Part shown: positions 1 through 8,468 of the stretch, piece after piece | Numbering within the stretch: the first letter of the stretch is position 1 | Layout: each line of letters begins with the position of its first letter | DNA from: Longimicrobiales bacterium | GTDB lineage: Bacteria > Gemmatimonadota > Gemmatimonadetes > Longimicrobiales > Gaopeijiaceae | Assembly: GCA_029245345.1 (NCBI GenBank) | Contig: JAQWPM010000012.1 | Span: 372,001 to 436,000 of the forward strand | Reading direction: 5' to 3' | DNA: 64,000 nt | Translations under genes and position numbers: made by a program | The notes under the pieces: generated by a model | Database searches by the model: none | Seen by the model: only the letters and a program-made list of their open reading frames with translations | What the model was told of the DNA's origin: nothing

Positions 1-802
1 AGTGGCGATAATACTCTGACGTCAGGCCGCGGAATCGCTCCTTCTCCCGCCTTTCTGCCGACGAGGATTTCACGAGTCGGATCCCCGCGAGGGTCTCTTG
101 AACGTGCCCATTCACCTCACCACCTAGGTGCAGCACGCGACGATCTCGCTTTCTCAGCACGTTCACGAGCGGGCCCCAGATAATCATGGCTCCTGGGATC
201 ACGATGAATGCCGCCGCCGTGAGCTTCCATGAAATGAGAAGCATGGCCAATAGTGCGACACCGAATTCAAAAACTGCGGAGAGCAGCTTCGAGGACTCGG
301 CAGTCACGAGCGTGCGCACCTGCTCGACCTCTGTGGTCAGACGGCTGACGATCTGGCCCATGCGGACCCGACCGAAGAACGAAAGATCGAGCTCGACCAA
401 GTGATCGTAGACTTGGTCGCGAACGTCTCGGTTCACGCCCTGCTCCGCTCTCGCAACCAGATAGGTACGCGTGAAGTGAAAGACGTTCTTCACCGCGAAG
501 ACGATGATGATCAGCACGATGATCCGTCCGATCGCGACAAGGGGGTCCCCGGACAAATCGACGTACCGGTAGACGGTCGCATCCAGGAGCCGCTCCATGC
601 CGGTCCCGGTAGACGTCACCACCCCACCTCCACTCAAGAAGAGCGCCGAGATGAACGGAATCAGCAGGATGTAGACGGACGCGTCGAGCACCGCAAAAGC
701 CGCCGTCGCCACAATGGCTACGGCGAGAACACCCGCGTGAGGCTTGAGAAATGCGAGGATGCGGAGGTAGGTGGATCCGCCCGCGGTCGGGGCCAGGTTC
801 AT
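1..802 (-). CDS. ABC exporter, N-terminal transmembrane domain (partial)
   Basis: This gene runs off the left edge, so only the first ~267 residues are visible. The frame starts at an ATG (800-802) inside the stop of the upstream response-regulator gene (ATGA overlap), which implies translational coupling. The visible part has hydrophobic segments at about residues 18-55, 90-115 and 165-210, followed by the cytoplasmic-loop signature GHVQETLAGIRLVKSSSAE, typical of type I (MsbA/LmrA-like) exporter transmembrane domains. The ATP-binding domain would lie outside the window. Substrate cannot be told; MsbA-like lipid or drug/peptide export are both possible. Family assignment is firm, function is not. 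Confidence 0.85.
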   Translation of the reverse strand, partial: MNLAPTAGGSTYLRILAFLKPHAGVLAVAIVATAAFAVLDASVYILLIPFISALFLSGGGVVTSTGTGMERLLDATVYRYVDLSGDPLVAIGRIIVLIIIVFAVKNVFHFTRTYLVARAEQGVNRDVRDQVYDHLVELDLSFFGRVRMGQIVSRLTTEVEQVRTLVTAESSKLLSAVFEFGVALLAMLLISWKLTAAAFIVIPGAMIIWGPLVNVLRKRDRRVLHLGGEVNGHVQETLAGIRLVKSSSAERREKERFRGLTSEYYRH

Positions 803-2376
803 CGCCTTGGGGTCAGGCTCGCCACGGGGACAATCATTTCTTCCGGACTGATGCCACCGTGAAGAAACGAATTCCGGTAACGCGCCTGATATTCCCTGAG
901 CTTCGTCGGGTAGACGAAGAAAAAGTCCTCGACAGCCAGCAGGTACATCATGCCCAACTTCCCAGCGGGAATCCGTAGGTGTTTCTCGTCAGAGGTCGAG
1001 AAAACCGTTGACGACACCTCTGCCCGCAGGTCCTGTCCGAACTTGTAGCGTAGGTTGCTCGTCGCGTCGCGCCGGGCGAACACCGTGGTCGGGTGCTGGC
1101 ACAGAATGGATCCGTGATCCGTGGTGAGGATCACATGGTGGCCTTGCCGCGAAGCCGCCTTCAATACCTCGAAGGCGGTCGATCGCTCGAACCAGGAGCG
1201 GGTCAGATCCCGGAGAGCAGCTTCATCCCGGGCCACTTCCATTAGGATGGGCGACTCCGAGCGGCCGTGTGTCATGAGGTCCACGAAGTTGAAGACCATC
1301 GCGATCACAGCACCCGGCTTCTTGAGCGCGGACTTCACACGCGCCCTGACCTGCTCGCCCTGCCGGTCCGAAAAAATCTTCTCGTAATGCACATGCACGT
1401 CGCGGCCCGTGATACGCCTCAATTGCTCGAAGAGGAGCTTGTCTTCGAACGCATTCAGTGAGCCTTCGTCGTCCGACTGATCCCACCATTCAGGTCGCTT
1501 CTTGGCGATCTCATCCGCGTATTGGCCAGAGAAAATGGCGTTGCGGGCATAGGGCGTCGCGGTAGGCAAGATCGAGTAGTGGTACGTCTCCTCAATCTCG
1601 AAGTACTCCGTCAAGAGTGGCGCGATCACTCTCCACTGATCCAAGCGCATGCAGTCCAACACGACGAAGTACACCGGATCCGAGCCAAGTCGCGGTACGA
1701 GGAACTCGCGGACCAGGTCGACAGACAAGCGAGGTCGATCTTCAGAGCCCGCCATCCAACGCGCGTAATGATCAATGACCCACACGCCGAAGTCACGTCT
1801 CAGATCGTCCATCATGGACCGAACGGTATCGAGCAGACCGTCTTCCCCAGCCTCTCCGAGCGAAATGTGCCAATCCGTCAGTTCGGTGAAGACGCGCGCG
1901 AAGTCGTCCGCCGTGCGGGCGTCCTCACGCAGTGTCGAGAGCCGCCCGAAGCGGGCGGCGAAGTCCTGCGCCACACGCTGTTGGCGGATTGAAGACCCCT
2001 CCAGAATACGCGTGACCACCGAGAGGACCTGCCGCGGACTGGTTGGTTTCACGAGGTAATCATCCACGCGCCGCCCAATCGCCTCGGTCATCGTGGTGTC
2101 CTCTTCGGACTTGGTGACCATGACGACCCGCTGATGCGGATCGTGTCGTCGCATGATTCCCAAAACCTCAAGACCGGTCCGACCGGGCATCTGTTCGTCT
2201 AAGAGCACCAGATCGTACGCGTTTTTCTTGAGTAGCTCGAGCGCATCGTCCCCGTTCGAAATGGCGTCGACATGATATCCGCGCGCCTGCAAGAACAGGA
2301 GGTGTGGCTTGAGTAGGACGATCTCATCGTCGACCCAGAGTATTCTTTTGCCCCCGCGGGCAGTCTTAATAGCCAT
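799..2376 (-). CDS. porX: PorX-like response regulator with PglZ/alkaline-phosphatase-fold effector domain
   Basis: The 525-residue protein has an N-terminal receiver domain (about 10-125) with the acidic pair D16/D17, phospho-acceptor D60 in LVLLDEQMPG, T88 and K110. A helical linker (about 125-220) follows, then a PglZ-type alkaline-phosphatase-superfamily domain. Its likely metal and catalytic residues are in VVLDCMRLD (D234), LPTATPYARNAIFSG (Thr265/Thr267), LTTDHGS and FLHGGISPEE. This order matches PorX, the Bacteroidota two-component regulator of type IX secretion, reported to be a zinc-dependent phosphodiesterase. No sensor kinase or secretion gene is beside it. It overlaps the ABC exporter by four bases. 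The gene symbol is by architecture; the role in this organism is inferred. Confidence 0.85.
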   Translation of the reverse strand: MAIKTARGGKRILWVDDEIVLLKPHLLFLQARGYHVDAISNGDDALELLKKNAYDLVLLDEQMPGRTGLEVLGIMRRHDPHQRVVMVTKSEEDTTMTEAIGRRVDDYLVKPTSPRQVLSVVTRILEGSSIRQQRVAQDFAARFGRLSTLREDARTADDFARVFTELTDWHISLGEAGEDGLLDTVRSMMDDLRRDFGVWVIDHYARWMAGSEDRPRLSVDLVREFLVPRLGSDPVYFVVLDCMRLDQWRVIAPLLTEYFEIEETYHYSILPTATPYARNAIFSGQYADEIAKKRPEWWDQSDDEGSLNAFEDKLLFEQLRRITGRDVHVHYEKIFSDRQGEQVRARVKSALKKPGAVIAMVFNFVDLMTHGRSESPILMEVARDEAALRDLTRSWFERSTAFEVLKAASRQGHHVILTTDHGSILCQHPTTVFARRDATSNLRYKFGQDLRAEVSSTVFSTSDEKHLRIPAGKLGMMYLLAVEDFFFVYPTKLREYQARYRNSFLHGGISPEEMIVPVASLTPRR

Positions 2377-2435
2377 GCCGAGAAGGTACAGGGTGAGAGA
2401 GGCGGACCCCAGGGGAACAAGACGCGAATGGGGCG

Positions 2436-2903
2436 CTAGCTACCGAACACTACTCCGAGCCTCAGTTGCAGTTCATCTCGAACGGCACGAAAGGCGTCGA
2501 GTTCTTCCTCTCGTGAGCTCCCTGCACCGGCCGGGTCCGGAAGCCCCCAATGGGCTCGCCACGCGTCCTCCAGCCACACCGGACAGACCTCTTCGGCGCA
2601 CAGAGTGACAACTGCATCGACCGGCCGCTCGACTTCATCGATCCCAATGGAAGCATGGCGCGAGATGTCGATCCCGATCTCGGACATGACCAGGACGGCC
2701 TGTGGCCGGACGAAGGACGGCTCTGACCCAGCAGACGAAATCGTCACGCCTTGCGGCGCCATTCGTCGCGCGATGCCTTCAGCGAGTTGGCTCCGAGCGG
2801 AGTTCGCCACGCACAAGAAGAGGATGTGCCGCGCGCCCAGCAATGCGAGTGCTTCAGCCTCAGCTCGCCAGTCAGACTGCTCCGAGGTGAACGTCAAGTT
2901 CAT
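2436..2903 (-). CDS. arsC: Arsenate reductase, thioredoxin-coupled (low-molecular-weight phosphatase fold)
   Basis: This 155-residue cytosolic protein carries the C-x5-R-S phosphate loop of the LMW-phosphatase fold as CVANSARS (C31, R37). Two further cysteines, C102 and C107 in TLCAEEVCPV, match the redox pair of the S. aureus pI258-type ArsC disulfide relay. The expected reaction is reduction of arsenate to arsenite with electrons from thioredoxin. The DP motif typical of the general acid is present in WGLPDPAG. No ars regulator, pump or arsM is adjacent, so it appears to be a stand-alone gene 59 bases upstream of the porX-like start. A phosphotyrosine phosphatase is the alternative, but the paired cysteines favour ArsC. 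Confidence 0.85.
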   Translation of the reverse strand: MNLTFTSEQSDWRAEAEALALLGARHILFLCVANSARSQLAEGIARRMAPQGVTISSAGSEPSFVRPQAVLVMSEIGIDISRHASIGIDEVERPVDAVVTLCAEEVCPVWLEDAWRAHWGLPDPAGAGSSREEELDAFRAVRDELQLRLGVVFGS

Positions 2904-2933
2904 AACGTAAGACGTCGGTCGGCGTAGCGCGTC

Positions 2934-3137
2934 AGGGATAGGGTCTCCTCGATACTCCGGGCCTGGATCGTGACATGCAACCGTTCCGGACTGAGCCGGT
3001 TGCTCGCGTCGCAGCTGTATGGCGTGAGCGCGACTGATCCTCTGACGTATGAATCCTTTTCGGTGGCATTGCTCGTCGTAGCCCTCGTTGCAAGCTGGAT
3101 ACCGGCGGCCCCGCTTCCCACTGAGTCGCGGGCCTAG
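2934..3137 (+). pseudogene. C-terminal remnant of ADOP/MacB-type ABC permease
   Basis: The + frame at 2934-3137 (in-frame stop at 2925-2927, no start) reads a recognisable permease tail: SRLLASQLYGVSATDPLTYE and then a hydrophobic segment ending ALVASWIPAAP. The 'LLYGVSATDPLTF ... ASWIPARRA' pattern is the diagnostic last periplasmic loop and last helix of acidobacterial/gemmatimonadal ADOP permeases (FtsX/MacB family). The rest of the ~800-residue gene is absent, so this is a decayed fragment. It converges with the S15 peptidase, overlapping its stop by four bases. A second ADOP remnant lies on the opposite strand at the far side of that peptidase. Confidence 0.7.
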
Positions 3138-4966
3138 CTGATCGGCCGTGTCGACCGACTGTACGCTTCGACGCCGCCCACGACGGGCAGCGAAATCGAC
3201 GTCCCGTTCAGGTCCACGGTCAGCTCCGTGCCCGGCTCCGGCCAGAGCGTGAAGTCACGGTCGCTCGAGAAGATCATCAGCCCAATGCGCTGACCCGCGG
3301 GGATTACCTGATCATCAGGCTGCAGGTCGAATTCGAGCTCTACGAACTCACCCGGAGTGAGCGGCGTGCTGGTCCTGAGCGAAGTCGCATTCTGAGGATC
3401 AGCCCAACCACGCGTGATGATGTTGTCGTTGATGGATTCGCTGTCCGTCCAGGGAAGCGCGACAAGCCAAACGGACAGGTTTGCGGCCTCAGTATTCGCC
3501 GCCACACGGATCCTCACTGTGGTCAGACCCGACAGGTGCAGGTCCTCACGAAGCTCGGGTGTCGCATAGAGGAGCCGCGAGTCGGATTCAGCTGCCGAGG
3601 CGAGCACGCCGCCTGCGAGCGACACATCATCAAAGACCGACTCTGGCGGGTGGTCGCTCAGACGGTCGGTGGAGAGCGCTCCGACACGGTTGCCATTTCC
3701 GCGAGGGGTGAGTCTCACACCTTCTGCCTGTGGATGGGGATAGTCCGGATAAGCCGTCGGGTTCAGTCGCCCGTCCTGGCCACGGACGATGTACGCCTTA
3801 GGATCGTCCTCCACTCCGTTCTCCACCCCGAACAGGTAGCGCGTGAACCAGCGGTTCATCAGTGCCATCGGGGGCGGGCCGCCGTGCCCACCCTGATGGT
3901 AAAAAATCTGCACCGGCACCCCGCGATCCTTGAGCGCCTGCGAGATCCGGTAGCTGTGCTCGGGCATGACGTTCCAATCGTTGAAGCCGTGCGACATGAG
4001 CGTCGCAGCCTTCACGCCGTCGATGTGGTTCAGGTAGTCACGCTCGGCCCAGAAATCGTTGTAGTCGCCAGTCTGACGGTCGTGGCTCCCCTGCATCAGT
4101 TCGTCACGGACGGTCGCGTTGCAGAAGTCCCGGGTCTCAGGGTAGCCGCTGTTGATGAAGTCGTAGAGCACGTCCACGTCCTCACCCAGATAGCCATCGG
4201 GCGAACGCACGAGTCCGTTGGACCGGTAGTAGTGGTAGTACGATGTGTTCGGTGCGATGGGGATGATGGCCTCTAGACCGTCGACTCCTGTAGTGGCGGC
4301 GGCGAGCGGAAGCGTGCCGTTGTATGACGTCCCGGTCATCCCGACTTTGCCCGTCGCCCAGTCGGCGTGGACTTCGTTACCGCCACGCACGCTTGTGAAG
4401 CCGCGCGCGCGACCGTTCAGCCAGTCGATCACCGCTTTGGGTGCGAGTGATTCGTTGGCGCCGCCAACGGTGGGGCACCCCTGCGACTGACCGGTGCCAG
4501 GCGACTGCGAGTGGATGACCGCGAAGCCTCTGGGCACCCACGTCGCGATTTGTGAACCCGAAATGCGGGGCTGCTCGGCCCGATGTGAGATATCCGGGAT
4601 CGGCGTACGCGTTGGTGGGTCATCACCAACTTCCTGACGGACGTCCCAGAAGTAGTTGAGGTCCACACCGCCCGTGCCCGAGTAGTAGGGGCTGGACTCG
4701 TAGACGACCGGGACCTTGAGGCCCTCCGTCTCGGTGGCCCCCGGCCGAGTCACATCCACGTGTACACGATCCAACTCACCGTCCCCGTCTGAGTCGAACT
4801 CGGTCTCGACCCACAGGTGGTGGCGCACCCAGGTGGCAGTGTCGGCGAAGGCCTCGACGACTTGTGCTTGGCCGTCCTGAAAGACCGGGACGGTTTGTGC
4901 CGAGGCGGGGGTGGCTGCGACTAGGCAGACGCTGGCGACGAGGACGCAACGAGGCGCATCACTCAT
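3134..4966 (-). CDS. Secreted Xaa-Pro dipeptidyl-peptidase, CocE/S15 family
   Basis: The start is the ATG at 4964-4966, giving 610 residues with a clean signal peptide (MSDAPRCVLVASVCLVAATP, cleavage after ASAQ). An upstream in-frame ATG would add 24 residues before the signal peptide and is rejected. The alpha/beta-hydrolase domain carries the S15 nucleophile S214 in MTGTSYNGT, Asp330 in GFNDWNV and His361 in QGGHGG, followed by the C-terminal galactose-binding-like (jelly-roll) domain of the family. The expected role is removal of X-Pro dipeptides, or hydrolysis of acyl esters or amides, outside the cytoplasm. The gene sits alone between two ADOP-permease remnants facing it from both sides. 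Confidence 0.88.
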   Translation of the reverse strand: MSDAPRCVLVASVCLVAATPASAQTVPVFQDGQAQVVEAFADTATWVRHHLWVETEFDSDGDGELDRVHVDVTRPGATETEGLKVPVVYESSPYYSGTGGVDLNYFWDVRQEVGDDPPTRTPIPDISHRAEQPRISGSQIATWVPRGFAVIHSQSPGTGQSQGCPTVGGANESLAPKAVIDWLNGRARGFTSVRGGNEVHADWATGKVGMTGTSYNGTLPLAAATTGVDGLEAIIPIAPNTSYYHYYRSNGLVRSPDGYLGEDVDVLYDFINSGYPETRDFCNATVRDELMQGSHDRQTGDYNDFWAERDYLNHIDGVKAATLMSHGFNDWNVMPEHSYRISQALKDRGVPVQIFYHQGGHGGPPPMALMNRWFTRYLFGVENGVEDDPKAYIVRGQDGRLNPTAYPDYPHPQAEGVRLTPRGNGNRVGALSTDRLSDHPPESVFDDVSLAGGVLASAAESDSRLLYATPELREDLHLSGLTTVRIRVAANTEAANLSVWLVALPWTDSESINDNIITRGWADPQNATSLRTSTPLTPGEFVELEFDLQPDDQVIPAGQRIGLMIFSSDRDFTLWPEPGTELTVDLNGTSISLPVVGGVEAYSRSTRPIS

Positions 4967-5046
4967 GAAAACACTCTCGGGTCGTGTTGATGGATGCCGG
5001 TACTCAGCCAACATGCACCGCTCGCTCGCCGCGCGCACCGGGGCAA

Positions 5047-5283
5047 CGTGACGAAGGAGATCGTGCCACCGATCAGGATGCCGATCGAGAGCTGCATCAC
5101 GGCCCGCCGAGCGATAGTCGTGACGAGGCCGCTTCTCTTGGACCCCAGGACCAAGGCGTTGAAGGAGAAGATCCCGTCGAGCGACTGCAGGTCTCGCACG
5201 ATGGCGTTGGGATCGACCTCCGCGACGACTGCGCGCAAGGGCGATGAGAACGACCCTGGGTCTTCGTGGAGTTTAATATGTCA
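5047..5283 (-). pseudogene. Internally deleted ADOP/MacB-type permease remnant
   Basis: The frame reads DPGSFSSPLRAVVAEVDPNA, a typical periplasmic-domain segment of ADOP permeases. It passes within about 30 residues to IARRAVMQLSIGILIGGTIS, which resembles the cytoplasmic loop and penultimate helix about 60-100 residues further on in intact homologues. The middle therefore seems deleted while the frame is kept. An in-frame TGA lies upstream, and the end is arbitrary sequence running into the S15 start. It faces the 2934-3137 remnant, so the two could be parts of one gene separated by an inversion, or of two different genes. Confidence 0.55.
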
Positions 5284-5307
5284 AGAAGGCTACCCGTCCC
5301 GCATTGG

Positions 5308-5991
5308 TCAGTCGTTTCCAATCTTGATGTCATACTGGAACCACGATGCCACTGCCTTCCCTTCCTGCATGGCAGGCCGGAACATCCACTCGGATGCCTG
5401 ACTCACCAGGCGTCGGTTGAAATCGCCGTTACGGGTCGGAGGGTCGAGGCGGGTGGAGTCAGCGACGACGCGACCCGTCTCGTTAACGAAGACCCGCACT
5501 TGCACCTCGGTACCGCGTAGTCCCCGATCGCCCGGCGGGATGATCATGCTCCGCGGCTTAGGTGGCTGGAGGCTGAAGAAGCCTTCATCCGCATTTCCTC
5601 CATCACCCTCGCCCTCGCCCTCTTCCAGCCCTGGTCCGTCGTCGTCCAGCCCTGGCGCCTCACCGAGGACGGACGCCGAGTCCGTCTCAGTCATGTCTTC
5701 GAATTCAACAGGGTCGATCGCGATGTCGGTGGGAATCGGAATGGGAGGCGGCACAATGGGCGTCACCGTGGGAGGCGTCCGAATGTTCATGGCCATGAGC
5801 GCGCCCTTGGCCGCGCGGTTGTCACCCGCTCTCGGTCCGGCGGCCGCGAACGGAGAAACCGGGATCACATCCCCCTGCCATCCGAAGAAGAGAAGTAGAT
5901 GGACGAGAACGGACATGAGCAGGCCTGTACGCCAGATGCTTCGCTCTTGGCGCCTCCGGTCCTTCGCCTTGATGTCGTGCAATTCGTTCAT
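5308..5991 (-). CDS. TonB-family energy transducer
   Basis: This 227-residue protein has a short cytoplasmic N-terminus and one transmembrane helix at about 23-40 (GLLMSVLVHLLLFFGW). A proline-rich spacer (PPTVTPIVPPPIPIPTD) and an acidic stretch with repeated Glu/Gly at about 110-130 follow, then a C-terminal TonB-like domain (RGTEVQVRVFVNETGRVVAD and SEWMFRPAMQEGKAV). The domain order is that of TonB proteins, which pass proton-motive energy from ExbB/ExbD to outer-membrane receptors. No exbBD lies next to it; a TonB-dependent receptor is present 40 kb away. It could equally be a TonB-like C-terminal-domain protein serving another machine. Confidence 0.8.
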   Translation of the reverse strand: MNELHDIKAKDRRRQERSIWRTGLLMSVLVHLLLFFGWQGDVIPVSPFAAAGPRAGDNRAAKGALMAMNIRTPPTVTPIVPPPIPIPTDIAIDPVEFEDMTETDSASVLGEAPGLDDDGPGLEEGEGEGDGGNADEGFFSLQPPKPRSMIIPPGDRGLRGTEVQVRVFVNETGRVVADSTRLDPPTRNGDFNRRLVSQASEWMFRPAMQEGKAVASWFQYDIKIGND

Positions 5992-6343
5992 GTCCGTCCG
6001 GTCTGACGTGCATCCACCTAATACTATAGAGACGTACGCGGGGGTGTTTCGGACACTACAGTCTCTACTTCGTAACTTCCATCAAAACTGCATTCGGTAT
6101 GTAGTATCTTGGCTCCGGCTGACGAGCGTGTCGTCAACATGGTTCTCCGGAACGGACGCGTACTCGTTGTCATAGCTGACGTCGTCGAGGTCGCGATCTT
6201 GGCCGTTTATATCCCTTGTCCGCACAGCCAGCCGTGTGGACCCCGTCAGGGCGTTGCGGTCAGAATAGCCCTCGGTAGATTTTGCTACCTGATGCGCCGG
6301 CAACTTCCCAACGGGGGTCGCCGGCTCTTCTTTCTAGGGATTC
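5992..6343 (+). other. Intergenic region between divergent tonB-like gene and heme O synthase gene
   Basis: These 352 bases separate divergent genes and must hold promoters for both. No convincing -35/-10 pair, terminator or operator palindrome could be picked out. A 73-codon open frame on the minus strand (6082-6303) has normal composition but no recognisable domain and no clear ribosome-binding site, so it is not called. Confidence 0.4.
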
Positions 6344-7234
6344 ATGACCGAACCGACGACCGAGTCCGACACCGCGAATGACTCGCGCCTGCGCGCTTAT
6401 TATGAGCTGACCAAGCCCGGAATCGCTGGGTACGTGATGATCACGGCGGGAGTCAGCGCCTTCGTGGGGTCACGCGGCACGATCGACATGCTCTTCGCGA
6501 TTCACACGATGCTCGGTACGGGCATCGCGACCGGCGGAGCACTCACGCTCAACCAGTATATGGAGCGTGACATCGATGCGGTGATGCATCGGACACGGAC
6601 CCGGCCCTTGCCCTCCGGCCGGCTGAATCCGATCGAGGCGCTGGTGTTCGGTGCACTGCTTCTGGTGGGCGGCCTGTTCTACCTAGGAACGCTCGTCGGA
6701 ATCGTACCGGCAGCGCTCGCGGGATTGAGCGCAGCGATATACCACCTGGTATACACGCCCCTCAAATCGCGCTCGTACGTGGCGACACTCGCCGGCTCGT
6801 TTCCCGGCGCCCTGCCAATGCTGATTGGTTGGACCGCAGGAACAGGGGATTTCAACTCAGCCGGTGGATGGATGTTCGCCATCGGCTACCTATGGCAACT
6901 CCCTCACGTCCTCGGCCTGGCCTGGATGCTCCAGAAGGACTACGCGAAGGTCGGTTTTAAGCTGATCCCGCAGGGCGGCGCCAGGGTGATCGGTCGACAC
7001 ATGATGGTGGCGACCGGGCTCCTGCTTCCGGTGAGCCTGGCTCCGACCATCCTCGGATACACCGGCATGATCTACGCGGGCGGAGCCGTGGTTCTGGGCC
7101 TGGCCTTTGTAGCGTGCGCGGTCGGAGCTGCGAAAGACTTGACTGAAGAAACGGCCCGGCGCGTGTTCTTCGGCTCCCTGTTATACCACCCCCTGTTGTT
7201 GGTGCTCATGCTGTTCGACACCATTCGTATGTAG
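6344..7234 (+). CDS. ctaB: Protoheme IX farnesyltransferase (heme O synthase), UbiA superfamily
   Basis: This 296-residue integral membrane prenyltransferase has about eight to nine hydrophobic helices. The first prenyl-diphosphate/Mg2+ motif is NQYMERDIDAVMHRTRTRP (N70, E74, D76, D78), the hallmark of heme O synthases. The second conserved loop is YTPLKSRS near residue 135. It transfers farnesyl from farnesyl-PP to heme b, giving heme O for heme-copper terminal oxidases. Oxidase subunits (cox/cyo) and ctaA are not in the window, so the gene is detached from its usual operon. The ATG at 6344 is used because the UbiA domain begins about 18 residues later. Confidence 0.93.
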   Translation: MTEPTTESDTANDSRLRAYYELTKPGIAGYVMITAGVSAFVGSRGTIDMLFAIHTMLGTGIATGGALTLNQYMERDIDAVMHRTRTRPLPSGRLNPIEALVFGALLLVGGLFYLGTLVGIVPAALAGLSAAIYHLVYTPLKSRSYVATLAGSFPGALPMLIGWTAGTGDFNSAGGWMFAIGYLWQLPHVLGLAWMLQKDYAKVGFKLIPQGGARVIGRHMMVATGLLLPVSLAPTILGYTGMIYAGGAVVLGLAFVACAVGAAKDLTEETARRVFFGSLLYHPLLLVLMLFDTIRM

Positions 7235-7280
7235 GAACAAGAGCGAGCGACCCCTGTTCGCTGGCCGCAGTCGCAAACCC

Positions 7281-7286
7281 GGAGGA
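7281..7286 (+). promoter_or_regulatory. Strong Shine-Dalgarno site fixing the GTG start of the P1 peptidase
   Basis: GGAGGA at 7281-7286 lies six bases before the GTG at 7293. It fixes this GTG as the start, placing it directly before the signal peptide. Confidence 0.8.
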
Positions 7287-7292
7287 CACACC

Positions 7293-8468
7293 GTGCGCCG
7301 CTTCACCTTCGCGCTGGTTTTCGCAGTGTCATCGCTCACCCTGCTGGCCAATACAGTCGTCGGTCAGAGCAATGATCGCCCTCGCGCCCGCGACATCGGC
7401 CTCTCGGTAGGCGTCCTCACTCCCGGTACTCACAACGCGATCACCGATGTCGCCGGAGTCCGAGTCGGGCACACGACGGTTTCAGATGGCGTGCGCGTCC
7501 AGACCGGGGTTACGGCGATCCTCCCTCACGGGGGCAATCCATATCTCAGCCGAGTGCCCGCTGCGATCCATGTCGGGAACGGCTACGGGAAGCTCCTCGG
7601 GGTCACGCAGATCCGCGAACTCGGCGAAATCGAGACGCCCATCCTGCTCACGTGCACGCTCTGTGTCTGGAAAGCGGCCGACGCGATGGTCGAGTGGATG
7701 CTCGGGCTGGACGGCATGGAAGAAGTCCGGTCCCTGAACGCTGTTGTGGGTGAGACCAACGACGGGGGCCTCAACGACATTCGGAACCGTCCGATCGAAC
7801 CCGCTCACGTCATCCGTGCACTCGAATCCGCCACGGACGGCCCGGTCGAGGAAGGCGTCGTGGGGGCAGGAGCAGGAACGTCTGCCTTCGGTTGGAAAGG
7901 CGGAATCGGCACCAGCAGCCGAGTGCTTCCCCAAGGGATGGGCGGCTATACGGTCGGGGTTCTCGTTCAATCGAACTTCGGTGGCATCCTCCAGATGGGA
8001 GGAGCTCCGGTGGGTGTTGAGCTCGGCCAATACGCCTTCGCCAATCAGGTGGGGCACGATGAAGACTACGACCCGCAAGCCGACGTCCAGGAGTGGGGCT
8101 CAATCATGATGGTGGTCGCCACGGACGCCCCTCTCTCAGCCCGAAACCTCGAGCGACTCGCAGCCCGCGCAATCATGGGACTAGCTCGGACCGGTTCGTA
8201 TGCCAGCAACGGATCCGGGGACTACGTCATCGCATTCTCGACCGCCAACGGTGTCCGTCGCTCGACGACTCCCGGCGAGCATACATTCGACGACCTGGCG
8301 AACGGCAGCATGAGCGGGCTCTTCGAGGCTGCAGTGGAATCCACCGAAGAGGCCGTGTACAACTCGCTCCTCAAGGCCACGACCGTGACGAGCAACGGGC
8401 GAACGGTTGAAGCGCTCCCCCTCGACGAGACCATCGAAATCCTGCAGCGTTATCGAGCGATCCGATGA
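7293..8468 (+). CDS. Secreted P1-family peptidase (DmpA/BapA-like N-terminal nucleophile aminopeptidase)
   Basis: The 391-residue protein starts at a GTG with a strong ribosome-binding site and has a signal peptide (about 1-25, ending VVGQS). It matches the DmpA/beta-peptidyl-aminopeptidase fold: AITDVAGVRVGHTTV near 50-63, GAGTSAFGWKGGIGTSSRV near 193-211, and the self-cleavage segment EWGSIMMVVATDAPLS. There Ser270 would become the N-terminal nucleophile of the beta chain after Gly269-Ser270 autoproteolysis. Such enzymes release N-terminal residues, including D- or beta-amino acids. Its stop overlaps the start of the next gene (ATGA), so the two are probably co-translated. Confidence 0.88.
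   Translation: MRRFTFALVFAVSSLTLLANTVVGQSNDRPRARDIGLSVGVLTPGTHNAITDVAGVRVGHTTVSDGVRVQTGVTAILPHGGNPYLSRVPAAIHVGNGYGKLLGVTQIRELGEIETPILLTCTLCVWKAADAMVEWMLGLDGMEEVRSLNAVVGETNDGGLNDIRNRPIEPAHVIRALESATDGPVEEGVVGAGAGTSAFGWKGGIGTSSRVLPQGMGGYTVGVLVQSNFGGILQMGGAPVGVELGQYAFANQVGHDEDYDPQADVQEWGSIMMVVATDAPLSARNLERLAARAIMGLARTGSYASNGSGDYVIAFSTANGVRRSTTPGEHTFDDLANGSMSGLFEAAVESTEEAVYNSLLKATTVTSNGRTVEALPLDETIEILQRYRAIR

Noticed and set aside
401-862. A 153-codon open frame on the + strand rich in Arg/Asp/His.
   Set aside because: It is the complement of the ABC exporter, and its composition is typical of antisense frames in high-GC DNA.
6082-6303. A 73-codon minus-strand frame in the tonB-ctaB gap.
   Set aside because: Ordinary composition but no ribosome-binding site, family or coupling. 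Left as a possible small ORF only.
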